NCBI RefSeq assembly: GCF_004022485.1
Contig: NZ_CP034951.1
Location: 1,860,001 to 1,924,000 of the forward strand
DNA: 64,000 nucleotides
Reading direction: 5' to 3'
From: Aequorivita sp. H23M31
Lineage (GTDB): Bacteria; Bacteroidota; Bacteroidia; Flavobacteriales; Flavobacteriaceae
The notes beneath the pieces are model-generated. The model worked only from the letters and a program-made list of their open reading frames with translations. It did no database searches and was not told the DNA's origin. Shown here in pieces: positions 42,194 through 52,175 of the stretch. The position numbers and the translations under genes were made by a program. Position 1 is the stretch's first letter; every line of letters starts with the position of its first letter.

Positions 42194-43048
42194 ATGGATT
42201 TCTGCATCATCATTCCTGTATATAATGAAGAGGCTTACTTAGAAAGGGCACTTCAATCTTTTGTTGACCAAACGGTTATTCCCACGAAAATAATTGTTGT
42301 TAACGATGGCTCAACGGATGGTACACAGAAAATAATAAATTCCTTTTCTGAAAAACACGCATTCATCGAAGGCACTACCTCGCATTCCACAAACTTACAT
42401 GAACCGGGATCTAAAGTGGTAAATGCATTTTACACGGGATATAAATTGCTTGATAGTCGTTTTGATTTTATCGGAAAATTCGATGCCGATATAATTTTAC
42501 CGCCAGATTATTTCGAAAAAGTTTTAGCGCTAATTTCTTCTGATGAAAAAATTGGGATCGCTGGAGGTAACCTCTATATTCAAAAGGGAAATGACTGGGG
42601 ATTTGAAGCGATCTCCAAAAAAACAAAAGTGCGCGGCCCAATAAAATTATATCGATGGGATTGTTTTAAGGATATTGGGGGTCTGAAGAAATCTATTGGC
42701 TGGGATACCGTTGATGAACTTCTAGCACAATACCACGGTTGGAAGATAAAAACCGATACCTCATTGCACGTAAAACATCTAAAACCCACTGGGGAGGCTT
42801 ACAGTTCGGCTGCACGTTTTAAGCAAGGAGAAGCGTTTTATAAAATGCGTTATGGTTTTTGGCTTACTTTTATTGCTTCAGGTAAGCTAGCCTCCCAAAA
42901 AAGAAGTTTTCGCTTCTTTCTGGATTCTTTGCGAGGATATAAGAAAGCAAAGGAAGAAAATTCGGATTTTATAATTTCAGATGAGGAAGGTTCGTTTGTT
43001 AGAAAACTTCGCTGGAATAACATTCTTCGAAAGATCGGACTTCGCTAA
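42194..43048 (+). CDS. Glycosyltransferase family 2
   Basis: The 284-residue protein has a GT-A fold: FCIIIPVYNEEAYLERAL at the start, IIVVNDGSTDGTQKI near 35-50, and the metal-binding FDADIILPPDYF (near 97). SIGWDTVDELLAQYHGWKI (near 175) is in the acceptor region. It probably transfers a sugar from a nucleotide donor at the inner membrane or in the cytoplasm. It begins at the base after the stop of the methyltransferase. Confidence 0.9.
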   Translation: MDFCIIIPVYNEEAYLERALQSFVDQTVIPTKIIVVNDGSTDGTQKIINSFSEKHAFIEGTTSHSTNLHEPGSKVVNAFYTGYKLLDSRFDFIGKFDADIILPPDYFEKVLALISSDEKIGIAGGNLYIQKGNDWGFEAISKKTKVRGPIKLYRWDCFKDIGGLKKSIGWDTVDELLAQYHGWKIKTDTSLHVKHLKPTGEAYSSAARFKQGEAFYKMRYGFWLTFIASGKLASQKRSFRFFLDSLRGYKKAKEENSDFIISDEEGSFVRKLRWNNILRKIGLR

Positions 43049-43097
43049 TTCTAAATTAAAAGAACTTCTTCTAATAATTCAAAAGAGTTATAATCCC

Positions 43098-43105
43098 TAT
43101 TTTTG
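43098..43105 (+). promoter_or_regulatory. Candidate -7 element for alkaline phosphatase
   Basis: TATTTTTG (TAnnTTTG), 17 bp before the ATG at 43123; no clear -33 TTG. Confidence 0.45.
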
Positions 43106-43122
43106 CAAATAAATATTTTAAT

Positions 43123-44250
43123 ATGAATTTCAAGTTTTCCTTTCTCATAGTTGCATTTTCTCTTTCTCTAATTACATCTTCTTGTGTTACCGTGCAGGTC
43201 ACTGATAATACTGTAATAGGTTCTGAGTTTGCCATAAATGAGACAAAACCTAAAAATATTATTCTGTTAATTGGTGATGGGATGGGGCTTAGTCAAGTTT
43301 CAGCGGCCATATATTACAAAGACGGCAAACCGAATTTTGAACGTTTCTCCACAGTTGGTCTGAGCAAAACCTCTTCATCTTCCGATTTAGTAACAGATTC
43401 AGCTGCAGGAGCAACGGTATTTTCGGCAGGAGTAAAAACCTATAACGGCGCTATAGGCGTGGACCGCGATACAATTGCCGTCCCAACCATTGTCGAGCAA
43501 CTGTCAGGAGACGGCTACAGCACAGGAATAGTTGCCACTTCTTCCATACAACATGCCACTCCTGCTTCATTTTTTGCTCACGTAAAACACAGAAGAATGT
43601 ATGAGGAGATAACAGAATTTGCACCAAATTCCGGAGTTGATTTCTTTGCTGGTGGTGGATTAAAATTTTTTAATGATCGCAAGGACAAAAGGAATCTGCT
43701 GGATAGCATGAAAGCGAGAGGTTATACCGTAATAACGGATAAACTTCCAACTAAAAATGTTCCGGGAAAGGAATTAATCCTCTTGGACCAAGATGGAATG
43801 CCAAAAATGAGCGAAGGTAGAGGTGATTTCCTGCCCAAAGCAACAGAGCTAGCACTTGCCAAACTTTCACAAAATGAAAAAGGCTTTTTCTTGATGGTTG
43901 AAGGTAGCCAAATAGATTGGGGCGGACATAGCAACGATGCCGATTATTTAATAGAGGAACTATTGGATTTCGACAAAACCATTGGGGTGGCTTTGGATTT
44001 TGCAAAGAAAAATGGAGAAACATTGGTAATAGTTACCGCAGACCATGAAACAGGTGGTTTTACATTATCCACCGATGGAGGAAATTACAACAAGATAAAA
44101 CCCACCTTTTCCACAAAAGGTCATTCAGGAACAATGGTCCCTGTATTTGCTGAAGGGCCAGGAGCTTCCTTATTTAATGGCATTTATGAGAGCAATGAAA
44201 TTTATTTTAAAATGATGGAAGCATTGGGAAGACAAATTGATTCTCTATAA
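43123..44250 (+). CDS. Alkaline phosphatase, lipoprotein type
   Basis: The 375-residue enzyme has a lipoprotein signal (FSLSLITSSC) and the alkaline phosphatase core: ILLIGDGMGLSQ with the metal-binding Asp (near 49-60), DLVTDSAAGATVFSAG with the nucleophile Ser (near 92), MVEGSQIDWGGHSNDADYL, and TADHETGGFTL plus GHSGTMVPVFAEGPGA with the last zinc ligands. It is likely located in the periplasm or on the outer membrane and releases phosphate from esters. Confidence 0.93.
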   Translation: MNFKFSFLIVAFSLSLITSSCVTVQVTDNTVIGSEFAINETKPKNIILLIGDGMGLSQVSAAIYYKDGKPNFERFSTVGLSKTSSSSDLVTDSAAGATVFSAGVKTYNGAIGVDRDTIAVPTIVEQLSGDGYSTGIVATSSIQHATPASFFAHVKHRRMYEEITEFAPNSGVDFFAGGGLKFFNDRKDKRNLLDSMKARGYTVITDKLPTKNVPGKELILLDQDGMPKMSEGRGDFLPKATELALAKLSQNEKGFFLMVEGSQIDWGGHSNDADYLIEELLDFDKTIGVALDFAKKNGETLVIVTADHETGGFTLSTDGGNYNKIKPTFSTKGHSGTMVPVFAEGPGASLFNGIYESNEIYFKMMEALGRQIDSL

Positions 44251-44418
44251 TTCGATCTTTTAAGATAAAGAAAATCATTTAGGAGGATTGAACAAAGTAT
44301 TTTTTGCCTGAATCAAGAGTTCCTGTTCTTCCATCTTTTAATTCTCACTCATTTGTTAACGTTTATTTATCTAAAAACAGTAGAGTAATTTTAGTACTTT
44401 AGCCCGAGCAACCATTTT

Positions 44419-45159
44419 ATGAAGTATTTACACGATATTGGCTCCTACTTTTTGATGTTGAAAAAGGTGTTTGGCAGTTATACCAAAACATCCGTGCTTC
44501 GACATCTTATATTTAAGGAAATTAATGATTTAATTATTAGCTCCTTACCTATCGTGGCTTTTATCTCTTTCTTTGTGGGAGGGGTTGTGGCAATTCAAAC
44601 TGCCCTGAATATGGATAATCCCATTATTCCAAAAAGTCTGATTGGTTTTGCTACCCGTCAATCGGTAATCCTAGAGTTTGCTCCCACTTTTATGTCCATT
44701 ATTATGGCAGGAAAGGTAGGCTCTTTTATTACTTCCAGCATTGGTTCTATGCGGGTTACAGAACAAATTGATGCCCTCGAGGTTATGGGAATCAACTCCC
44801 TTAATTATCTGGTATTCCCAAAAATTGTCGCCTTGATGTTTTATCCGTTCGTCATTGTTATTTCAATGTTTTTAGGAATTTTCGGAGGATGGGTTGCTGG
44901 AGTTTACGGAGGTTTTACAAGTTCTTCCGATTTTCTGCAAGGTATTCAGGAAGATTTTATTCCGTATCAACTTTTTTACGCTTTCTTTAAAACTTTGGTT
45001 TTCTCTTTCATTTTAGCTACCGTACCATCCTGGCAGGGCTTCTATATGAAAGGTGGAGCTCTGGAAGTTGGGAAAGCAAGTACCAATTCCTTTGTGTGGA
45101 CCAGCGTATTGATTATCGCCTCTAACTATATAATCACCCAACTCCTTTTAAGCTCATGA
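44419..45159 (+). CDS. mlaE: MlaE-type ABC transporter permease
   Basis: The 246-residue inner-membrane protein has about five helices and the MlaE signature EFAPTFMSIIMAGKVGSFITSS together with GSMRVTEQIDALEVMGI, where the Glu-Gln-Asp-Ala motif contacts the ATPase. It belongs to the lipid-trafficking Mla system. Its stop overlaps the mlaF start by 4 bp (ATGA). An MlaD-type gene is not next to it in the window. Confidence 0.93.
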   Translation: MKYLHDIGSYFLMLKKVFGSYTKTSVLRHLIFKEINDLIISSLPIVAFISFFVGGVVAIQTALNMDNPIIPKSLIGFATRQSVILEFAPTFMSIIMAGKVGSFITSSIGSMRVTEQIDALEVMGINSLNYLVFPKIVALMFYPFVIVISMFLGIFGGWVAGVYGGFTSSSDFLQGIQEDFIPYQLFYAFFKTLVFSFILATVPSWQGFYMKGGALEVGKASTNSFVWTSVLIIASNYIITQLLLSS

Positions 45160-45920
45160 TAAAAGTTGACGATGTACATAAAGGTTTTGGAGATGAAAAA
45201 ATCCTAAAAGGAATTACTACAGAATTCGATCGTGGTAAGACCAATCTGATTATTGGACAGAGCGGTAGCGGAAAAACCGTTTTGCTCAAATGTCTTTTGG
45301 GTCTCTTCAAACCAGAACAAGGCCGAATTTATTACGAGGATAAGGCTATTCAGGATATGGATGATGAGGAACAGCGTCAACTCCGTGAAAAAATTGGTAT
45401 GCTCTTTCAGGGAGGTGCACTTTTCGACTCTATGAATATCGAAGAGAATGTAATGTTTCCACTTCGTATGTTTACCAAGCAGAAAAAATCAGAATTACTG
45501 GATAAGGTGAATACGGTTTTAAAAAGAGTAAATCTTGAAAATGTAAATAAAAAATTTCCCGCCGAAATCTCTGGAGGAATGCAGAAACGGGTTTCAATTG
45601 CTCGAGCCATTGTAAACGACCCAAAATTTCTATTTTGTGATGAGCCAAACTCAGGCCTCGACCCAAAAACGGCAACCCTTATTGACAATCTAATTCAGGA
45701 GATTACCCACGAAAATAATATTACGACAATAGTTGTAACCCACGATATGAACTCGGTAATGGAGATAGGAGAAAAAGTGGTTTTATTGAAAGAAGGAAAA
45801 CTGGCCTGGCAAGGTACCAATGAAGAAATATTTAAGACTGATAATGAAGATGTAACCAATTTTGTTTACTCTTCAGACCTCTTCAAAAAAATTCGGGAAG
45901 TTCAGAATAAGGAAGCCTAG
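45156..45920 (+). CDS. mlaF: MlaF-type ABC transporter ATP-binding protein
   Basis: The 254-residue ATPase has Walker A (GQSGSGKT, near 34-41), the Q-loop region MLFQGGALFDSM, the signature EISGGMQKRVSIARAI (near 138-153) and Walker B (FLFCDEPNSGLDP). It powers phospholipid transport with MlaE. The stop overlaps the convergent DUF389 gene by 4 bp. It is full length. Confidence 0.93.
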   Translation: MIKVDDVHKGFGDEKILKGITTEFDRGKTNLIIGQSGSGKTVLLKCLLGLFKPEQGRIYYEDKAIQDMDDEEQRQLREKIGMLFQGGALFDSMNIEENVMFPLRMFTKQKKSELLDKVNTVLKRVNLENVNKKFPAEISGGMQKRVSIARAIVNDPKFLFCDEPNSGLDPKTATLIDNLIQEITHENNITTIVVTHDMNSVMEIGEKVVLLKEGKLAWQGTNEEIFKTDNEDVTNFVYSSDLFKKIREVQNKEA

Positions 45921-47356
45921 GGACTTTCGATTAGCAGGGTATCCAATTTCATTTTTAGCTTTAGCCATTTTTCAATTTTAATAGTATTTGCCTTTCGCTG
46001 TTTTAGGGGAACGTTAGATTTCCAAAGTAAACTTATTACCGGAAGGGTGTCGATTTTATCAAAATTGGTCGTTATCTTATTTGAAAATCCGAAACTTTCC
46101 AATCCGTCGTAATTGATCTGGATTTCCTCGCTCAATTGTTTAAAAGGAACGCTTTTGATTTTCATCATGGCAATCTGATCTTCCAGAAATCGGATTCGTT
46201 CTTCCTTCGATTGAATCAATTTTTCATTTTTAACGTATAAGTCCTCTAAAATTCCAGCTTTCACTTCACCAGAAAGTCGTGCCGCCATTTCCCCACTCTG
46301 GTCCGCACCTTGATAAATTCGCAACTTCACATCATTCATCTTATCCGTTTCTTCCAGTTTTGATAGCCACTCTGTTATTTTGGCTTGCGGCACGGGACGT
46401 CCTATAAGGTAGACATCAATATCCTTCGACTTATAATCGTGGGTGAATTTTACAATTTCAGCTCCTTCATACTTAATGATCGTACGGACAAATTCCTTGG
46501 CCTTAGTTTCAAAAACCTGTTGGTCCAATAACTTAATGAACAACCAGACGCTGGGAATCATCACCGCAATTGCAATCAAGGTAGCAATTTGCGAAGTTCT
46601 TTTTCGTCTTTTGCTATTTGCATAGGCCACCATGGGAAAGCGAAGAATCTTCGAAACAATAAAAGTAGAAAGAGCGATAAAGACAGCATTGATAGAAAAC
46701 AGATATAGCGCTCCTCCAGCATACGAAGCATTACCTACCGCCAAACCATAACCCACCGTACATAGTGGGGGCATTAAGGCAGTAGCAATGGCAACTCCAA
46801 AAATCACACTTGCTATAGTGCCGCTTTTGGTCTTTGCAACAATCAATCCCAAGCCACCAAAAATCGCTATGAGCACATCGAGAATGGTAGGATAGGTCCT
46901 GGCCAATAATTCGGGAGTTTCTTCTGTGAGAGGAGAGAGCTTAAAATAGAGAAAAGCCGTAAGGACACTCAAGAAAACCATTACCGCCAAGTTGATAAGC
47001 GATCGGCGCATCATTCCAACGTCATTAATAGCTACGCCCAAACCAATGCCCACAATAGGTCCCATTAAAGGGGAAATAAGCATCGCTCCTATTACCACAG
47101 CGGTACTGCTCACATTTAATCCAATGGAAGCAACGAAGATGGAGAAAATCAAAATCCACGCCGTATGGCCCTTAAAAGGAATATCCTTCTTTACGGCTTC
47201 TATTGTAGCATCGCGATCCGAATCGGATTGAATGTCGAACAATTCCCATAGAAATTTTTTAATATCCACCCACACCTTCCCCTTCGTGGAGCTGAATTCA
47301 CTTTCCGCTTCATTGGGAGTGATATTTATTTCGTCTTTATCAGTTGAATCAACCAT
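45917..47356 (-). CDS. DUF389 (TIGR00341) membrane protein
   Basis: The 479-residue protein has a polytopic membrane half (about 60-270) with GLNVSSTAVVIGAMLISPLM and GPIVGIGLGVAINDVGMMRR, the core of DUF389, then a charged cytoplasmic or periplasmic C-terminal half with coiled-coil character (EKLIQSKEERIRFLEDQIAM). The family function is unknown. The start touches the manC stop (zero gap), so the two genes are probably co-transcribed. Confidence 0.85.
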   Translation of the reverse strand: MVDSTDKDEINITPNEAESEFSSTKGKVWVDIKKFLWELFDIQSDSDRDATIEAVKKDIPFKGHTAWILIFSIFVASIGLNVSSTAVVIGAMLISPLMGPIVGIGLGVAINDVGMMRRSLINLAVMVFLSVLTAFLYFKLSPLTEETPELLARTYPTILDVLIAIFGGLGLIVAKTKSGTIASVIFGVAIATALMPPLCTVGYGLAVGNASYAGGALYLFSINAVFIALSTFIVSKILRFPMVAYANSKRRKRTSQIATLIAIAVMIPSVWLFIKLLDQQVFETKAKEFVRTIIKYEGAEIVKFTHDYKSKDIDVYLIGRPVPQAKITEWLSKLEETDKMNDVKLRIYQGADQSGEMAARLSGEVKAGILEDLYVKNEKLIQSKEERIRFLEDQIAMMKIKSVPFKQLSEEIQINYDGLESFGFSNKITTNFDKIDTLPVISLLWKSNVPLKQRKANTIKIEKWLKLKMKLDTLLIESP

Positions 47357-48436
47357 TTAGAGGTATTTATTTCCAAATTTATCCGAAACGTCATTTAAGA
47401 GAGATTTGATTTGCTGTTCTTTTGCTTTTGGAAATATAAGCAGCACGTCTTCCTTATCTACCACAATATAATCCTCAACTCCATCCAAAACCACAAGTTT
47501 TTTCTTAGTGGTAAATATCATATTGTTATTGGAATCCGCAAGAATGGTATCGGCATTAACTACGGTATTGACATTTGAGTCTTTGTTTAATTTATCGTGA
47601 AGTGCCCCCCAAGTACCCAGATCGTTCCAATCGAAGGTTGCCTTTTTCACAAACACATTGTCTGCACGTTCTAAAATACCATAATCGATTGAAATATTAT
47701 CGGCCTTCGCATAGTTTTCAGCAATGAATCGATTTTCTTCGGAAGTATTAAAAACAGATTTTCCGTTTGAAAACAAAGAATACATTTCTGGCAAATATTT
47801 TTTAAACGAGGCAGAAATACTTTTTGCACTCCAAATAAAAATACCGGCATTCCAGACGAAATTGCCACTCGATAAAAATTGTTTTGCTGTTTCGTAGTCT
47901 GGTTTCTCCCTGAATTGCTTTACTTTTTTTATTTGGTCCTCACCGTCCTTTTCGCTTTCTATATAACCGAACCCCGTATTGGGAAAGGTGGGAACTATTC
48001 CCAATGTCATCAACACATCGTTTTTACGGGCGTTTTCAAAACATATTTGAAGATCTTCAGAAAATGCCGTGTCATCCTCGATCCAATGATCGCTTGGGGC
48101 AACCAACATCAAGGCATTTGGGTTTTCCTTCTGGATTTTTAATGCTGAAAGTAAAATACACGGCGCCGTGTTTCTCATTGCCGGCTCCAAGACTACCTGT
48201 TTCTCTGAAATGTCCGGTAACTGCTCCAGAGTAAGATTCAAATATCGCTCGTTGGTAAGTATATAAATATTTTCTGAAGGAATAAGTTTGTTCAGCCTTG
48301 TAAATGTTTTTTGAAGCAGCGTCTGGCCCGTTCCCAACATATCGTGGAACTGTTTTGGGAAATCCTGGGTGCTCACCGGCCAAAACCGAGAACCGATTCC
48401 ACCTGCCATAATTACTGCGTAATAATCCTTATGCAT
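47357..48436 (-). CDS. manC: Mannose-1-phosphate guanylyltransferase
   Basis: The 359-residue nucleotidyltransferase makes GDP-mannose. The N-terminal YAVIMAGGIGSRFWPVST (GGxGxRxWP, near 5-22) is the signature, followed by KQFHDMLGTGQTLLQKTF, EPAMRNTAPCI and APSDHWIEDD. It is the monofunctional form, without the C-terminal isomerase cupin. The start is ATG 48436 (MHKDYY); an upstream frame extension has no match. GDP-mannose would feed surface glycans. Confidence 0.93.
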   Translation of the reverse strand: MHKDYYAVIMAGGIGSRFWPVSTQDFPKQFHDMLGTGQTLLQKTFTRLNKLIPSENIYILTNERYLNLTLEQLPDISEKQVVLEPAMRNTAPCILLSALKIQKENPNALMLVAPSDHWIEDDTAFSEDLQICFENARKNDVLMTLGIVPTFPNTGFGYIESEKDGEDQIKKVKQFREKPDYETAKQFLSSGNFVWNAGIFIWSAKSISASFKKYLPEMYSLFSNGKSVFNTSEENRFIAENYAKADNISIDYGILERADNVFVKKATFDWNDLGTWGALHDKLNKDSNVNTVVNADTILADSNNNMIFTTKKKLVVLDGVEDYIVVDKEDVLLIFPKAKEQQIKSLLNDVSDKFGNKYL

Positions 48437-48837
48437 ATTTTTTATTTTTAGAGACAAAGTTAAGAAGTTACAGGACTTAAGGGAAACAGAAACCACAACT
48501 CTCAGGTAAACTTGACCCACGACTAAAGGGAAACACGAACCACGACGATATTCAAAAAAAACTACTTCCTAAAATTAACATAAATCGTTTTTTTCCATTT
48601 CTCTTTTATCCGAACCTACTAAGTAGTAGTTTCAAAATTTATGATTTTGTTTCCTCCACATAATATGTTGAAATTTCAAAAGCCTTGAGTCTTACATTAG
48701 TGTATTATGGTTCAAAAAGTCGTTCTCCAAAAGTTCGCGTTAAAAATCGGGACAGGCTATAGTTAAAGGTTCCTTTTCGACCTGTTTCTAGTTTCCTGAT
48801 TCTTGGCTCTCATTCATCAAGCTATTTGGAGTGCTTC
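48437..48837. other. 400-bp non-coding spacer
   Basis: AT-rich region upstream of manC and after the SprT-like gene. I see no ORF, array or RNA gene; a fragment such as GGTTCCTTTTCGACCTGTTTC does not form a readable gene. Confidence 0.5.
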
Positions 48838-49434
48838 CTATTTCAAAAATTCTACTTCGGCATTGGGATTAAAAAGATAGGTTTTTCCTGTTGACACCTC
48901 TATACACTCAAACCGTTTAATCCGTTGGTTCCCCCGTTTGAATATTCTGCCATTGTGCAATCTGAAATGGCTGCCGTGCGGAATCTCAAAGATATAATTT
49001 TTATCGTTCTCAGGGTCGAATTGCTTTAGGGCCAGAGAAAGTTTAGCATCCGTATCGCTGGAAGCTTTTGGATTTTTAAAATGGCGCGCCAATAAGGGCA
49101 GAAGTTGTGTGGGAAAAATTTCCGGTCGTAAAAAAGGAAGCATTAAAATTTGAAAGGTCCGCTTCCATTCCAGGCCGTGGGGTTTGATGGAATGACCGTA
49201 TTTTAGAAAAGCTTCCAAGTGCGCAACTTCATGAACCAAGGTAATCAAGAACCGATATTTGTTCAGGGAAGCATTTACGGTGATTTGATGTTGGCCATTG
49301 CCCATTTTGCGATAATCACCGTGGCGTGTAACCCGTTCATTAACAATCTTGAGATGGACTTTATGTGATTTGATCAAGGCAAAAACGGCTGGCACGGAAG
49401 CTTGTGGAATATACTTTTCGAGAATTTCAGTCAT
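48838..49434 (-). CDS. SprT-like zinc-metalloprotease domain protein
   Basis: The 198-residue protein has LITLVHEVAHLEAFLKYGHS (HExxH, near 65-83) and HGLEWKRTF with the third ligand (near 90), as in the SprT family. The C-terminus contains a beta-rich zinc-ribbon-like part (HGSHFRLHNGRIFKRGNQRIKRFECIEV, given as HGSHFRLHNG and FKRGNQRIKRFEC). The role in bacteria is unclear. I start at the ATG of 49434 (MTEILEKY); codons upstream to 49494 are hydrophobic without a family match. Confidence 0.85.
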   Translation of the reverse strand: MTEILEKYIPQASVPAVFALIKSHKVHLKIVNERVTRHGDYRKMGNGQHQITVNASLNKYRFLITLVHEVAHLEAFLKYGHSIKPHGLEWKRTFQILMLPFLRPEIFPTQLLPLLARHFKNPKASSDTDAKLSLALKQFDPENDKNYIFEIPHGSHFRLHNGRIFKRGNQRIKRFECIEVSTGKTYLFNPNAEVEFLK

Positions 49435-49601
49435 AATGATTTCTAAACCAGATATTTCTAAAACTATCAAAAATACCCACACTTTCTTAAACATTTAGGG
49501 TTTTTCCTTGAAAAAAAAATCAAGTTTAAAATTATTTCTACTTCCACATCTTTTACTTCCAATATGTTACTAAATATTTCATGCGCAGATGTAAATTTCT
49601 C

Positions 49602-49632
49602 TTTGATAATTGAGATTTTCGGAATAGATTTG
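49602..49632 (+). promoter_or_regulatory. Promoter of the TonB receptor gene
   Basis: TTTG at 49602-49605, an exact 19-bp spacer, and TAGATTTG (TAnnTTTG) at 49625-49632: the clearest match to the Bacteroidota promoter in this region. Confidence 0.75.
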
Positions 49633-49664
49633 CCCTCTATTTAAATTCAGTCTAAATAAAAACA

Positions 49665-52052
49665 ATGTACAAAATGAGATTCATCACATCTTTCATATTC
49701 ATAATATGCGCACAAATGATGTTTGCGCAAGAAACAACACTTGTAACGGGTACCATCACCGATATGGGCAACCAACCAATTCCCTTTGCGAGTATTTATC
49801 TCCCAGAGCTTAAAAAAGGAACTGCCGCCGATGAAGACGGTAAATACAGTATTGAGAATGTCCCTTATGGTAGATGGCAACTTACTGCAAGCGCGGTTGG
49901 ATATAAATCACTATCTGTTACCATAGAAACCAACGCCACAAGTTTAAGTAATATCAAATTTCAACTTGTTCACGATAATGAATTGGAGCAAGTGGAAGTT
50001 TTCGGAAATCGAAACGACCATCCAGATAAAATTGAATCCCTTACCCGTTTGCCTCTAAAACCTTATGAGCAAATACAAAGTATATCCGTTCTATCAAGTA
50101 AATTGATTGAAGATCAAGGAGCTTTGACTATTTCTGAGGCTACAAAGAATGTTCCCGGGGTTTATACGTTTGCGACTTACGGGAATAAGCGGGAAAGCAT
50201 GTCATCTAGAGGATTCCGAGGAATTCCAATCCTGAAAAATGGGGTACGTGTCAATTCGGATTTTCGTGGGGTAGGAATATTGACCGACATGCAAGGTGTA
50301 GATAATATTCAGGTCTTAAAAGGAACTGCTTCAATTACCCAAGGCGTAGCAACAGATTTAGGAAGTCCAGGTGGGGTGATAAACATTGTAACAAAAACTC
50401 CAAAATTCACTCAGGGTGGAAGCGTTAGCCTTCGTTCTGGAAGCTACGGAGAAATCCGACCCACCTTTGATGTGTTTGGCCCCTTGAACAGGGAAAAGAC
50501 CATAGCATTCCGTTTAAACGGAGCATTAGAGCGCGCTGATAATTACCGCGCGTTGGTTGACAAGGAAAGTTTTTATTTTAATCCATCCTTTGCTTGGAGC
50601 ATTGATGATAAAACCAAATTAATCTTGGAGCTGGACCATTATTACGATTCACGAACTCCAGATTTGGGAACCATAAACCTCGATGAGAATGATGTAAATG
50701 CAATTTATGACCTTCCACATTCCAAATTTCTAGGTTTCAAGAATGACAGATCCATAACCCAAAACACTACCTACGCAGTTAGAATGGAGCGCGAACTCAG
50801 CGATAAACTAACTTTAAGAGGAGCCTTTTACAACTCTTCGCTAAATTTAAACGATAAGGGCGCAGGTTTGGGTGTAGCCATAAAGGAAAACGAAGTTGCT
50901 AAATACAATATTCGCCAAAGAAAATATGCAACCTCAACCAGAAGTGATAACAACAGTGTTTTGCAATTTGACTTAATTGGAAACAATGTATATACCGGTT
51001 CAATCAAACATACTTTTCAAATTGGTTTTGACTACAGTTCCAATAATTTTTCAACTACCAGCCAATCTGCAGGCGTAGTTGATACTATCAACGTATTTCA
51101 AAATATAGAACACGTATTGCCAAACGTAAGTTTGGGTGCAACAGTTAATGGTGGAGGAAAAACACATTCTATAGGTTTTGTTGTCCAAGATGTAATATCG
51201 TGGAACACTTGGTTTAAAACTTTCCTAGGTGCCCGTTTTAGTTCCACCGAAACAATAGCTGAAGTAGAAAATACGCAAAGCACTGCCTTTAATCCTTTAG
51301 GGGGAATTGTAATATCTCCTATTAGGAACATAAATATTTTCGCTTCCTATACTAATAGCTCGTATCCTAGAACAGCGGCGTGATTGGGCCAAAATGGAGA
51401 GGAACTTGGAAACGAAAGATACGATCAATTTGAAACTGGACTTAAAACTTCTTGGTTAAATGACAGATTGCGATTTAATTTGACTTTGTACAAGATAAAC
51501 AACAAAGACATAAACCTACCCGTTTACGACGATACGTGGACCAATATCCTCTATTATGCCAAAGGTGGTAACGACCAACGCCAAGGAATTGAAGTAGAAC
51601 TCACTGGCCGACCCTTGGAAAATCTGGAAGTAATCGCTGGATATGCCTATATCGATGCCCAATATAAGGATCATACTTCTTATGTATATGGATCGGCTCC
51701 ACTAAATACGCCAAAACATACTTTTAATGCCTATGCCAATTATTCATTTAGAAGTTTTCTTCCTCATCTATCGGTGGGTGCGGGAGTTTATTTCACCGGG
51801 GAACGCCCAATCAATGATTGGTCTTCAGGTCCCGTAACCCACGAAGGAATTGTTCCAAACCAGAAACCATTTGATGTCGATGCTTATACTCTTGTGAATT
51901 TTCAAGCAGAATATCGATTTGATCAAAACTGGAGTTTACAGGTTCTGGTAAACAATGTATTCGACAAAATTGGATATAATGCATATCGAACAAGCTACAT
52001 AAACCAGACAGATCCCAGAAGTTTTGCTGGAGTTGTACGCTATAATTTTTAG
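49665..52052 (+). pseudogene. Siderophore-type TonB-dependent receptor interrupted by an in-frame TGA
   Basis: The frame codes for a full-length receptor of about 795 residues: signal peptide (SFIFIICAQMMFAQ), CarboxypepD_reg domain (about 22-105), plug (LTISEATKNVPGVYTF, GFRGIPILKNGVRV, GGVINIVTKTPK) and a beta barrel ending with SYINQTDPRSFAGVVRYNF. At 51381-51383 (codon 573) a TGA cuts it. The frame is unchanged afterwards and homology-like sequence continues (LGQNGEELGNERYDQFETGL). CGA to TGA (one C-to-T change) at the expected Arg is the simplest explanation. Without read-through the barrel lacks its last 222 residues. Confidence 0.88.
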
Positions 52053-52074
52053 TTGTTTGAATTGTTAAGTGTGT

Positions 52075-52102
52075 AAAAGGCACGACTCAGGTTGTGCCTT
52101 TT
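52075..52102 (+). terminator. Terminator after the TonB receptor
   Basis: AAAAGGCAC and GTGCCTTTT form a 9-bp stem with a 10-nt loop followed by TTATT. Confidence 0.75.
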
Positions 52103-52175
52103 ATTATCCACCCCTCTGGAATTTCAAATTTTCCGAGATCGCAAAACGACTTACTTAAAATTTTCTTGCTCATTT

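Noticed and set aside
48600..48640. CTACTAAGTAGTAG near 48618 as an operator
   Set aside because: The palindrome is short and far from both neighbouring starts.
51381..51383. TGA read as selenocysteine
   Set aside because: TonB receptors have no Sec position here, no hairpin is evident after the codon, and CGA to TGA at an expected Arg is simpler.
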